Shown here: positions 37,601 to 44,795 of the stretch, one piece after another | Layout: the number at the start of each line of letters is the position of its first letter | Position numbering within the stretch: position 1 is the stretch's first letter | Assembly: GCF_021729145.1 (NCBI RefSeq) | Contig: NZ_JAJSLW010000008.1 | Span: 186,001-250,000, forward strand | Reading direction: 5' to 3' | Origin: Membranihabitans maritimus | Lineage (GTDB): Bacteria > Bacteroidota > Bacteroidia > Chitinophagales > Saprospiraceae | Length of the DNA: 64,000 nt | Notes under the pieces: generated by a model | Told to the model about the DNA's origin: nothing | What the model saw: the letters and a program-made list of their open reading frames with translations, nothing else | Database searches by the model: none | Position numbers and translations under genes: made by a program

Positions 37601-38144
37601 GCCACCGGGGTTAACGAGCCGATTGTCTCGCGAGGAATTTGTAGACTTAATAGGTTTTTTGTCGAAGATCGGAGAGCCAGGCGACTTTAGGGTTCCAACA
37701 AACAATTACATACGATATTGGGAGGCATTGACACTGGATGAAGCTGAGGAAAAAGAAATTAATAGTAATGGTTGGTCTGTAGTAGCACAGCAGCCTGGAG
37801 AATATAATTGGACACCCATTTATAGCAAGGTATCAGGCGGACTTCCGCTGGAAGAAGTTAAAAGGTATGATACAGAAGCAGGGCAGAAGGTTCTTCGGTT
37901 TAGAATGGAAGTGTTGAGTGCAGGTAATGTAGAAGTCTATTTTTCGGGGGCAACGGTAAGGGAAGTATGGATGGCCGGGCAAAAACTTGATATGGCTTCA
38001 GCAGGGGTACGAACAGAGCTGGAAGAAGGTATTTATGAGGTGATCGTTATTTTGGAGGGGCCGGAGGCTAACGAATTTAAAGTAGAAATCCCGGAAGGTG
38101 AGGGGAGTAAAGGAAGAGCTAAACCGATTCAAGGGGCTCGTTAA
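34650..38144 (+). CDS. PVC-type NHL/HEAT-repeat protein with C-terminal cytochrome c domain
   Basis: I choose the ATG at 34650 (1164 aa), four bases after the upstream stop; an in-frame ATG at 34569 would overlap the SGNH gene by 77 bases. After a signal peptide (LVSMFLTLQLSAQ) comes a beta-propeller of the membrane-bound dehydrogenase type (about 50-400: FASEPMIEKPIQMNWDEQGR, ILEDTDHDGRADTSIVF, FRPVDILEGPDGAIYVADWY). It is followed by HEAT-like helical repeats (about 410-820) and a cytochrome c domain with heme motif CASCH (887-891) and a later PPGL methionine candidate. A small C-terminal beta domain closes it. The family is typical of Planctomycetes; a role as periplasmic sugar or alcohol dehydrogenase has been suggested but not shown here. 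Confidence 0.9.
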   Translation: MEEITIIRKWIHPLRVSVVVEKSRLGLWLVSMFLTLQLSAQDQLQSIPDSDPEYEKSTLYPAEGLEVNLFASEPMIEKPIQMNWDEQGRLWVVGSNQYPQPKPGALPSGKVYILEDTDHDGRADTSIVFAEGLRVPTAVLPGDGGVYVANSTEVLHLKDTDGDGKADERHVILSGFGTGDTHHLIHTFRWGPDGSLFFNQSIYIYSHVETPYGVRRLEGGGVWRYRNETKELEIFARGLINPWGLQFNKYGQSFLTDGAGGEGINYAFQGATFATAPGAERIISGLNPGQPKHSGLDIITGSHMPGPWKGSLITNDFRANRINRFSLEKLESGYVSKQEEDILYSDNVAFRPVDILEGPDGAIYVADWYNPIIQHGEVDFRDPRRDRENGRIWRITKEDSPLVEVPDMGSASSRELLDYLQKPEAWTRNQARRILRERGAEEVIEDLENWIAGLKSSDENYHQYLLEAFWVYSSLDKKNEKVLEELLNASEPLIRAAAVRGLYFQYEKYPKGMDYLQKAVNDSDPVVRLEAVIALRKSSDAAGSALATEVLKYDMDPYLDFALWQTLRELEPIWFERYQKEKEYFGDDHKTAYALKSISNVEAISDLVKMYSENRVPEDYTPDVHAAIIKYGSPEDLSVIFHKMFSDEGKIDEYLDVLIAAAEQRDVKPDVEYSEIKTLFQQGDFLIEDKAITLASLWKLSQFRPVFIEWAESDNVDKIQSGVTAIARLADEESENLLIEFTKSGQKLDLQMAAIHQLIPMDAQQAAKSAVSLLADLEDEGKIKEILSSFYWNENGLKKLVEALSVGEVPDLVSKVGLEAIGSMSNRRKENPDIMALTGLLKKGDFTLAKPTMPQELNEREADRLELDVKAYGDASRGELVYRELGCASCHSIGGAGGKLGTDLSSLGANAPTDYIISSVLKPGNEIKDGYELNQVIKKNGNVVMGYKVRETEAELVLRDVAGNEVSVPKYQINTHQNVPGSLMPPGLTSRLSREEFVDLIGFLSKIGEPGDFRVPTNNYIRYWEALTLDEAEEKEINSNGWSVVAQQPGEYNWTPIYSKVSGGLPLEEVKRYDTEAGQKVLRFRMEVLSAGNVEVYFSGATVREVWMAGQKLDMASAGVRTELEEGIYEVIVILEGPEANEFKVEIPEGEGSKGRAKPIQGAR

Positions 38145-38183
38145 ATAGGTTGAAATAAGTTAATTTTTAGATAAAGACAGGAA

Positions 38184-38657
38184 ATGAGAGGACTTATAAT
38201 TGTTTTAGGATTAATGATTGGTAGCCTTCAATTACAGGGAAAGGATTATAGAACCGAAGGTATTGCAAGAACAGCGGTAGATACGCAGGTTGTCGAACTG
38301 GGTGTGCTTCAGGGGCAGATGAAGTATGATAAAGCCGAGATTACGGTTCAGTCTGGGCAACCTGTTGCTATTGTATTCAAGAATAATGACATAATGTTGC
38401 ACAATATATTGATCTTGAAGCCCGGGACTACGGACAAGGTGGGCATGGCCGCTGATAAAATGGTAAGCCAGCCGGATGCCCAGGAAAAAGGGTATGTCCC
38501 TGAAATGGAAGAAATCCTGTATTCTTCTCCGTTGGTGAATCCCGGAGCGACGTACCGGTTGAAATTTACCGCACCGAAAGAAAAGGGCATGTATCCATTT
38601 ATCTGTACTTTCCCAGGGCACTGGCGGATTATGCAAGGGGTATTGAAGGTGGAGTAG
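38184..38657 (+). CDS. Azurin/plastocyanin-like type I copper protein
   Basis: 157 aa with a signal peptide (MRGLIIVLGLMIGSLQLQG). The cupredoxin copper ligands are visible: H73 in IMLHNILIL, then C141, H146 and M150 in FICTFPGHWRIM, with azurin spacing (Cys plus five to His, plus four to Met). It should be a small periplasmic electron carrier. It starts 39 bases after the cytochrome c/NHL gene and is probably its redox partner, accepting electrons from the heme domain. Confidence 0.9.
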   Translation: MRGLIIVLGLMIGSLQLQGKDYRTEGIARTAVDTQVVELGVLQGQMKYDKAEITVQSGQPVAIVFKNNDIMLHNILILKPGTTDKVGMAADKMVSQPDAQEKGYVPEMEEILYSSPLVNPGATYRLKFTAPKEKGMYPFICTFPGHWRIMQGVLKVE

Positions 38658-38715
38658 GAATTTTTTTGTAATTTGTATTTTTGATTAAGAAGAAAAAATA
38701 TATGAATTGGCTTGT

Positions 38716-38834
38716 GCCCTTTCAGGGCTCTGATTAGTGGCCTTGTCTTTTCGTAGCTTGCACCCTACGTTTTATAATATCGCCCTTTCAGGGCTGAGAT
38801 TATTGTAAGGCTGCACCCTACGTTGTATGATATC
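38716..38834. repeat. Two degenerate direct repeat units
   Basis: Unit 1 (38716-38781) and unit 2 (38782-38834) both begin with the palindrome GCCCTTTCAGGGC and end with TGCACCCTACGTTnTATnATATC; the middle parts differ in length. A third, decayed start may follow at 38835. Similar short palindromic repeats are frequent between genes in Bacteroidota. No open reading frame is involved. Confidence 0.6.
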
Positions 38835-39081
38835 AGTCTTTTCCTAAAAGGGTCCTAATGGGGTCAGGACTATGTCTGTGCTTATGTGTTGTATAGTAGG
38901 AGTAAAGGGAAATTGTTAAAGAGGTAATAGTTTTTGGATACAAGCACATCTGCCCCGAACTGGGGGAAGGGCGCCCGATAAGGTATGAGATGAAGAAATG
39001 TGGAGTTCAGGAGTAAGCCACGAGTTCGTACCGTATGGCCTGTAACCAGTTTTGGTGCAAATGATCAGGTAGCCGAAGAAG

Positions 39082-39240
39082 GCCCGAAGGTGACATGATC
39101 TGATAACAATGGGTGCTGGCCATCGAAGAAAATGGTATATATACAACTAAAAGCCCCGAAGAGGGCGTAATCCGGTAACGATGGGTGTAGCCCATCGACT
39201 TGCGGTAAGAATACATTCTTGAGCCCTGAAAGGGTGTAAG
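39082..39240. repeat. Second degenerate repeat cluster, about 70-base period
   Basis: Units begin at 39082 (GCCCGAAGG), 39153 (GCCCCGAAGAGGGCG) and 39223 (GCCCTGAAAGGG). The first two share GGTAACGATGGGTGTAGCCC-like sequence (ATAACAATGGGTGCTGGCC in the first). The palindrome is the reverse complement type of that at 38716, so the two clusters face each other across the 607-base gap between the cupredoxin and sulfatase genes. The rest of the gap shows no gene. Confidence 0.55.
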
Positions 39241-39264
39241 CAAATTCGCAATAAAATTAAAACC

Positions 39265-40713
39265 ATGAAAGGAAAAGTACTTATTAGTATATTAGTTTTA
39301 GTTCTATCCACACTTTGTGTTTACAGCCAGGATTCCCGGCCCAACGTAGTCTTTATCCTGGCAGACGACCTGGGGTGGGCTGATTTACCGGTTTACGGTA
39401 ATGAATTCAATGAAGCACCCAATATCGAACGTTTGGCAGAGGAGGGTATGACTTTTACGAATGCATATGCAGCTGCTCCGGTTTGTTCACCCACCCGTGC
39501 AAGTATTATTTCAGGTCAATACCCGGCAAGGGTAGGAATTACGGACTTTATTACAGGCCATTGGCGACCATACGAAGAGGTTATTGTACCCAAAAATCGA
39601 ACTCAGTATTTACCCCAAAATATTTACACCATTGGTGAAGCCATGAAAGACGCCGGATACGCAACTGGATATTTTGGAAAATGGCATTTAGGGAATGATG
39701 CGGATCACCACCCGGCATCACAGGGATTTGATGATGCAAATATTGTGCAAGGTTACTACAACAGCCGGGTGACTCCTGACCGGGAAGAATATGCAAATGA
39801 GCGACTTTCTGACCGAATCACCCACTTTGGAACGGATTTTATTGAAACAAATAAAGCCAATCCGTTCTTTCTATTTCTTGCGCATTACGACGTACATGTC
39901 CAGTTGGATGCAGATAACGACCTGATTAATAAATACCTGGATAAAGAAAAAGTAGATGGTTATCCGTGTAATGCCATTTATGCTGCCATGATAGAGCACA
40001 TTGACCGCAGCGTGGCGACGGTAGTGGAAAAATTAAAAACGGAAGGCCTGAACGATAATACCGTTGTGATTTTCTTTTCGGATAATGGCGGATTAATAAG
40101 TCGTTTTGACAGAATCCCACTGGTTGCGAAGTCAAAGGAAGATATTTACAGAGACAACCCTTTAAAATATATCGCTTCTTCAAATGCCCCATTGAGATCT
40201 GAAAAGGGAACAGTTTATGAAGGAGGTATTCGCGAACCGTTGATAGTTAAATGGCCGGATAAAATTCGTCCAGGTACGAAAAGTGAAGCGCTGGTAAGCA
40301 GTGTAGATTTTTTTCCTACGCTATTAGACCTGGTGGATGCTCCATTACCTTCAGATCAAATCCTGGATGGCAAATCACTTTTACCTGAATTTGGGCCGGG
40401 AAATGGTGATGACCAAAGGAGTATTTTTTGGCATTATCCGGTATATCATCATGGAGAACCTGCAGGGGCTGTGCGGAAAGGGAATTGGAAACTGATTGAG
40501 AATTTGGTGAATAGAAAAACATATCTATACAATTTGAAGTATGATATCAGTGAAGGAAATGATCTTTCTGATTTATACCCGGATAAAAAGCAAGAATTAC
40601 TATCCCTGTTAAAAAACTGGCAAAAGGATGTAAAGGCGGAATTTCCGGAACCCAACCCGCATTTTGATAAAAATAGACGATATGAATGGGGTATTCATCC
40701 TGATCGAAAATAA
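39265..40713 (+). CDS. Secreted sulfatase (S1 family, CSPTR motif)
   Basis: 482 aa with a signal peptide (MKGKVLISILVLVLSTLCVY). It opens with the type I sulfatase metal motif VVFILADDLGWAD and has the formylglycine motif CSPTRASIISGQ, with Cys74 as the residue to be modified. HFGKWHLG-like YFGKWHLGNDADHHP, FLAHYDVHVQLD and VVIFFSDNGG complete the active site, and the C-terminal part has the usual HYPVYHHGEPAGAVRKGNWK. The enzyme removes sulfate esters from a glycan in the periplasm or outside. Activation needs a formylglycine-generating enzyme, which is not in the window. It is the last gene of the Planctomycetes-like block but is separated from it by the repeat region. Confidence 0.93.
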   Translation: MKGKVLISILVLVLSTLCVYSQDSRPNVVFILADDLGWADLPVYGNEFNEAPNIERLAEEGMTFTNAYAAAPVCSPTRASIISGQYPARVGITDFITGHWRPYEEVIVPKNRTQYLPQNIYTIGEAMKDAGYATGYFGKWHLGNDADHHPASQGFDDANIVQGYYNSRVTPDREEYANERLSDRITHFGTDFIETNKANPFFLFLAHYDVHVQLDADNDLINKYLDKEKVDGYPCNAIYAAMIEHIDRSVATVVEKLKTEGLNDNTVVIFFSDNGGLISRFDRIPLVAKSKEDIYRDNPLKYIASSNAPLRSEKGTVYEGGIREPLIVKWPDKIRPGTKSEALVSSVDFFPTLLDLVDAPLPSDQILDGKSLLPEFGPGNGDDQRSIFWHYPVYHHGEPAGAVRKGNWKLIENLVNRKTYLYNLKYDISEGNDLSDLYPDKKQELLSLLKNWQKDVKAEFPEPNPHFDKNRRYEWGIHPDRK

Positions 40714-41326
40714 AAAACTTTGCCCGACAAATTAATTTCTGATCAAGAGGAAGGTGGCTTGACAAGATTTACCCGTTACTGGCGTTCATGCCATTCCTGC
40801 CATTTGCTGGCACCATCCTGTGATTATTATCAGGATAAAGAAAGGGGGAGGGAGTTTACACTTTTCATGCTTGTGATGGAATGAATGATTTAGACTTACT
40901 ATTACCACTAGAAAGCAGGAACTATCTTCCTTCAAATAATTCTTATCGAACTACTCCGTAATCACCATTTTCATGCTGATTTTTACTTTTTTCAAGAAGT
41001 CTAAATCCTATATTTACATCAGCTTAAGATTAAAAAACCGGATAGTTTTTTCTTTTGTCAAACTTATATCAAAAAGTCTATAAAATGCTATTTAAATTGA
41101 ATAGGTTATCTGAGATTGTATCGTTAAAAATCCTTGTCTTCCCGTAAGCATACGGGATGACTACGTTTTTTAACTCACTTTCACAGAAAATCCATTTCAA
41201 GTTTATGCTGCACCATATAAGCTATTTGATATTACTATCCGGCATTAATCCAGTAAATAAATTATTTATATTATTATTCCGCAAGCCATAGGAAAATTAG
41301 GAATAAAATAATGCACGTCAGGAGTT
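40714..41326. other. 613-base intergenic gap with one REP-like hairpin
   Basis: No supported gene. A perfect seven-base stem TCCCGTA/TACGGGA with loop AGCA lies at 41140-41157 and, with its flanks (CTTCCCGTAAGCATACGGGA), looks like the short G/C-rich intergenic hairpins of many bacteria. The gap lies between the convergent 3' ends of the sulfatase gene and the leftward lipoprotein gene. Confidence 0.5.
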
Positions 41327-41881
41327 TTATTTACTGTTACCTTTTCCGTTGCCAATACCTCCGTTTCCTTTTCCATTATTGAATATCTTATTAATAAATC
41401 CAAAAGGTAAACATGCTGTAACGGTATTAATTAATGTTTCCTGGTCAGGTATTTCCTGCAAAGTACCGTCCTTGTGTCTTAGAGTAATAGGATACATAAC
41501 CTCAGGGATCACTTCGGATTCATCGAAATGCAATTTTAGATCTTTTTTTAGTTCGGTGACCCCATCATATGTGACTTGTGTACTGTCCGGGTAGGTAAGT
41601 GTTATTGGAGGAACTAATTCGAAGCATTGCCGGAATAGACCAATTGGAATTCCTCTATGCCAGGTACCTTTCCCATCCGTATTAATGACATCTTCCAATT
41701 GAAAAGTAGAATCAAAAAGTTCGTCAATTGAAAAGGAAGAGTCGACCAATTTTGATTTGTTTTTTCTTAAATCCTGATCCATGAATTCATTCAATGGGTC
41801 TTTTTCACACGATGAAATGAAAAAACATAGTACGACAAAAGACAAAGCAAGTACTGATAAGCTTGAAAATTTTTTGAGCAT
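41327..41881 (-). CDS. Small lipoprotein with two tandem beta-strand motifs
   Basis: 184 aa; lipobox ISSC (Cys25). The middle contains a repeated pattern: CFELVPPITLTYPDSTQVTY followed by TELKKDL, and VMYPITLRHKDGTLQEI followed by ETLINTVTACLPF. Both read as two strands with a Pro and an Asp-x-Thr turn, each next to a Cys. The tail is rich in Gly, Asn and Lys (NNGKGNGGIGNGKGNSK). Function unknown. It is divergent from the ECF sigma gene, with about 200 bases between the chosen starts, so the two may share control. Confidence 0.75.
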   Translation of the reverse strand: MLKKFSSLSVLALSFVVLCFFISSCEKDPLNEFMDQDLRKNKSKLVDSSFSIDELFDSTFQLEDVINTDGKGTWHRGIPIGLFRQCFELVPPITLTYPDSTQVTYDGVTELKKDLKLHFDESEVIPEVMYPITLRHKDGTLQEIPDQETLINTVTACLPFGFINKIFNNGKGNGGIGNGKGNSK

Positions 41882-42085
41882 GGTATGAAATTTTTGATTT
41901 AGAATAATGTTTCATACCGTTAAAACATGAAATGACTGATTGTAACCGAAATAAAAATATTTTAACAATATTAATTAAGAGACTTTATGTACTGTCGAAA
42001 TATTGTAGCCGTTTTAATTTTCTATGGTTTAATACATTGTGTTAAAGCACTTTGTGAAGAGTTTAAATTGAAAATTAACAAAGAC

Positions 42086-42652
42086 ATGCGCGATATTGAC
42101 CTATGGAAGCAATTGTGTGCTGGTGACAAAAACGCAATGAAAAAAATATATGATAATTATGCCAAAGTCATTCTACAATATGGATATAAAATTTGTAAGG
42201 ACCGACCTGTTGTTGAAGATGCCCTTCAGGAGATTTTTATTCATTGCTGGGAAAAGAGGAAAACATTGCCAGAAGTATTTCACATCAAATCTTATATGTT
42301 TACGGCGATTCGAAGAAAGATATACAGGAAGATGAATTATAGACCTGAATGGAAATCCTTGGAGGAAAATGATTCGGGATTTTTTGATCCTGGTTTTAAT
42401 ATTAACAATAGGTTTTTTCATAATACTGAGGGGGATAAAAAACTAATAGATAAGGTTCGGAAAACAATTACGCAACTCAGTACCCGACAAAAAGAAATCG
42501 TCTATTTAATGTATTTTGAAGGTATGGATTACGAAGAGATCGAACAAATAATGGGTATAAAATACCAATCGTCTCGAAATTTACTTTCTAAGGCTTTAAA
42601 AAATCTCAGGGATCTCAGTGTCCTTGTATTATTCATTTCATTTTTTCAATAA
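42086..42652 (+). CDS. ECF sigma factor (RpoE/Bacteroidota type)
   Basis: I start at the ATG at 42086 (188 aa, MRDIDLWKQLCAGDKNAMKK), the typical N-terminus for this group; the frame is open from 41987 but the added residues are not family-like. Region 2 (MKKIYDNYAKVILQYGYKIC, VEDALQEIFIHCWEK, SYMFTAIRRKIYRK) and region 4 (ITQLSTRQKEIVYLMYFEGM, DYEEIEQIMGIKYQSSRNLL) are both present. The hydrophobic tail (LSVLVLFISFFQ) is common in Bacteroidota ECF factors. No complete FecR gene follows; a metalloprotease-like gene and a FecR N-terminal fragment do. Confidence 0.93.
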   Translation: MRDIDLWKQLCAGDKNAMKKIYDNYAKVILQYGYKICKDRPVVEDALQEIFIHCWEKRKTLPEVFHIKSYMFTAIRRKIYRKMNYRPEWKSLEENDSGFFDPGFNINNRFFHNTEGDKKLIDKVRKTITQLSTRQKEIVYLMYFEGMDYEEIEQIMGIKYQSSRNLLSKALKNLRDLSVLVLFISFFQ

Positions 42653-42749
42653 AGTCATAGGGTACAATTCCTCAATAGATGTGTCTAATAAATAATAGAC
42701 AATAGAATAAATTAAAATGATTAACGGGCAAACATAAAATTTCCTCACT

Positions 42750-43250
42750 TTGAATATTTCTATTACAGTTACTATTTTTCTCAAATATTTGTGTTTTTTG
42801 TTTATGCCTGTTATATTTATTACTTGTTCATTGAGTGAATATAATTTACATAATAATGCACCTACCGACCCGGCTATTCAAGAATATTTTGATCGATTTG
42901 AGACAGAAGCCTCCTTCTTCGGATTGGAATTTGATGTGGCAGGAAAGAATATTTATGGGATAATTAGTGATCTTGACAGTAATAGAATTGGGAATTGCAG
43001 TTTTAGTAAAAATCATCCCCGAAGAATAACAATTGATCGCGAATACTGGGACGGAGCAAATGATATGGAACGGGAGTATGTCATATTTCATGAACTGGGG
43101 CATTGTTACCTTGAAAGAATACACGACAATAGTAAAAGTGGCAGTGGAATGTGCAGGAGTATTATGCAAAGTGGTGAAAGTGATTGTTATTTAATATACA
43201 ATGATAAGACTAGGGATTATTACCTTAAAGAACTTTTTAATAGATTGTAA
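42750..43250 (+). CDS. Putative metzincin-like zinc protease lipoprotein
   Basis: 166 aa read from a TTG at 42750; the only upstream-region ATG in frame (42804) would leave almost no signal sequence. The hydrophobic start ends in FITC (Cys26), a possible lipobox. The zinc motif HELGHCYLERIH (H114, E115, H118, possible third ligand H125) is followed by RSIMQSG, which resembles a metzincin Met-turn. The spacing to the third His is one residue longer than the classical HExxHxxGxxH. It sits between an ECF sigma factor and a fragmentary anti-sigma domain, so a role in regulated proteolysis at the envelope is possible but unproven. Confidence 0.7.
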   Translation: MNISITVTIFLKYLCFLFMPVIFITCSLSEYNLHNNAPTDPAIQEYFDRFETEASFFGLEFDVAGKNIYGIISDLDSNRIGNCSFSKNHPRRITIDREYWDGANDMEREYVIFHELGHCYLERIHDNSKSGSGMCRSIMQSGESDCYLIYNDKTRDYYLKELFNRL

Positions 43251-43268
43251 TGCTAAACTCTGAAATCT

Positions 43269-43526
43269 ATGAAGAGAAAATTTACTCTTTACGATTTAAT
43301 TCAAAATACAGATTTTGTTCAATGGGTCAGGACGGGAAAGGAAGAATCCTTTTCCTGGAATGAATGGATAACCCATGATCCTGAAAACAAGAAAAAGGTG
43401 AGAATCGCAAAATCTATTGTTTTATCTATTGAATCGCAAGATGAAAAAATATCTTCTGAAAAATTGACAACAATCTGGAAAGTAATAGAGGATGAGATGA
43501 AGGATGATTCTATGGACTTAGAATGA
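43269..43526 (+). CDS. Stand-alone FecR N-terminal (sigma-binding) domain
   Basis: 85 aa, no signal peptide or membrane span. The sequence DFVQWVRTGKEESFSWNEWI and HDPENKKKVRIAKSIVL matches the cytoplasmic N-terminal part of FecR-type anti-sigma factors, in which a DFVxWV segment, a Trp-rich helix and a helix of charged residues contact the sigma factor. The membrane and periplasmic parts are absent: the frame ends at a TGA after KDDSMDLE and no continuation was seen downstream before the next gene. It is either a truncated remnant or a soluble anti-sigma protein for the ECF factor at 42086. Confidence 0.6.
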   Translation: MKRKFTLYDLIQNTDFVQWVRTGKEESFSWNEWITHDPENKKKVRIAKSIVLSIESQDEKISSEKLTTIWKVIEDEMKDDSMDLE

Positions 43527-43592
43527 AATTGGTTTTTTGTAATTCTTATGGTTAGAAACTCTTTATAAATAATTTTTGTATTAACAATACCT

Positions 43593-44606
43593 ATGGCTGA
43601 CATTCGAATTCCTTTCGAAAAAATATATAGTACCCTATATAGGATTTTAACGATATCCGGTTTTTTTCATGAAAAAGCTAAGGAAATTGCCCGAATCCAT
43701 ACAGAAAGTAGTAGAGATGGAATTTATTCCCACGGACTTAATAGGTTTCCATTATTTATTGAATATGTGCAAAAGGGAGTAGTTAAAATGGATGTAGAAC
43801 CTGAGTTAGTGCAATCTGTTGGAGCCATTGAGCGATGGGACGGAAAATATGGTTCAGGTGTATGGAATGCCATGAAATCTACGGATCGGGCAATCTCAAT
43901 TGCAAAAAAAGAAGGAATAGGTTTGGTGGCGTTAAGGAATACCAATCATTGGATGCGGGGAGGGACATATGGATGGCAAGCTGCGGAAAAAGGATGTATT
44001 TTTATTGGATTTACTAATACGATTGCCAATATGCCCCCCTGGGGTGGGACAGAGAATAGAATCGGGAATAATCCTATGGTGATTGCTATGCCCCGTTCGC
44101 CGAAACATATTGTACTGGATATGTCCCTTTCTCAATTTTCCTTCGGAAAAATTGAAAGCTATAAAAATGATAATCAAATGCTACCTTTCCCGGGAGGATG
44201 GAATGAAAAAGGTGAATTAACCAAAAATCCCGAGGAGATAGAAAAGACGATGAAAGGCCTACCAGTGGGATATTGGAAGGGATCTGCCCTGGCAATTGTA
44301 CTGGACATGTTGGCTACGGTATTATCAAATGGTTATTCTACCGCTAAAATTTCCAGTGAGCCGTTGGAAACCGGATTGTCGCAAGTTTTTATATGTGTAG
44401 ATCCCGGTCGATTAAATACTTCTTCAATATATGAGTCCCTGCTAAGTGAGATAGAAAATTTTGTACACCATGTTCCCAGAGATCCTGAAAGTAAGGCAAC
44501 GTATTATCCCGGAGAAAGAACGTATAAAACCCGGCAGGAAAATACTCAAAAGGGGATACCTGTAAATAAAGAGGTATGGAGTAGAATCCAATCGATGATA
44601 ACATAA
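43593..44606 (+). CDS. YiaK-type malate/lactate dehydrogenase family reductase
   Basis: 337 aa, cytoplasmic. It belongs to the Ldh_2 family and is closest to 3-dehydro-L-gulonate 2-dehydrogenase (YiaK): SSRDGIYSHGLNRFPLF (H48), a long ALRNTNHWMRGGTYGWQAAE, the NAD-binding region TIANMPPWGGTENRIGNNP, and LDMSLSQFSFGKIE. YiaK reduces 2,3-diketo-L-gulonate with NADH. Here it may act on a keto-acid sugar from uronate-containing glycans. It begins 66 bases after the FecR fragment and precedes a sulfatase, with a 189-base gap between. The family is secure; the substrate is inference. Confidence 0.87.
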   Translation: MADIRIPFEKIYSTLYRILTISGFFHEKAKEIARIHTESSRDGIYSHGLNRFPLFIEYVQKGVVKMDVEPELVQSVGAIERWDGKYGSGVWNAMKSTDRAISIAKKEGIGLVALRNTNHWMRGGTYGWQAAEKGCIFIGFTNTIANMPPWGGTENRIGNNPMVIAMPRSPKHIVLDMSLSQFSFGKIESYKNDNQMLPFPGGWNEKGELTKNPEEIEKTMKGLPVGYWKGSALAIVLDMLATVLSNGYSTAKISSEPLETGLSQVFICVDPGRLNTSSIYESLLSEIENFVHHVPRDPESKATYYPGERTYKTRQENTQKGIPVNKEVWSRIQSMIT

Positions 44607-44795
44607 CTGGACCGTGTAGGTTTTTACCTGGAATTAAAAACTTACTTACGCTTGTCTCTTGTTTATCAACTCTATAGAGTTAAAAGTATAATAGGTATAG
44701 AATAGTCAGGGAACTTCTTCTGTAAATTAATTTCACCTTATAATAGAAATATTTATTGATGTTCTTATATTTAGATCAAACGACGAATATAAGAT

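Noticed and set aside
41140-41157. TCCCGTA/TACGGGA hairpin as terminator of the first sulfatase gene
   Set aside because: It lies more than 400 bases from the stop and the T-run begins several bases after the stem, so it is better read as a REP-like hairpin.
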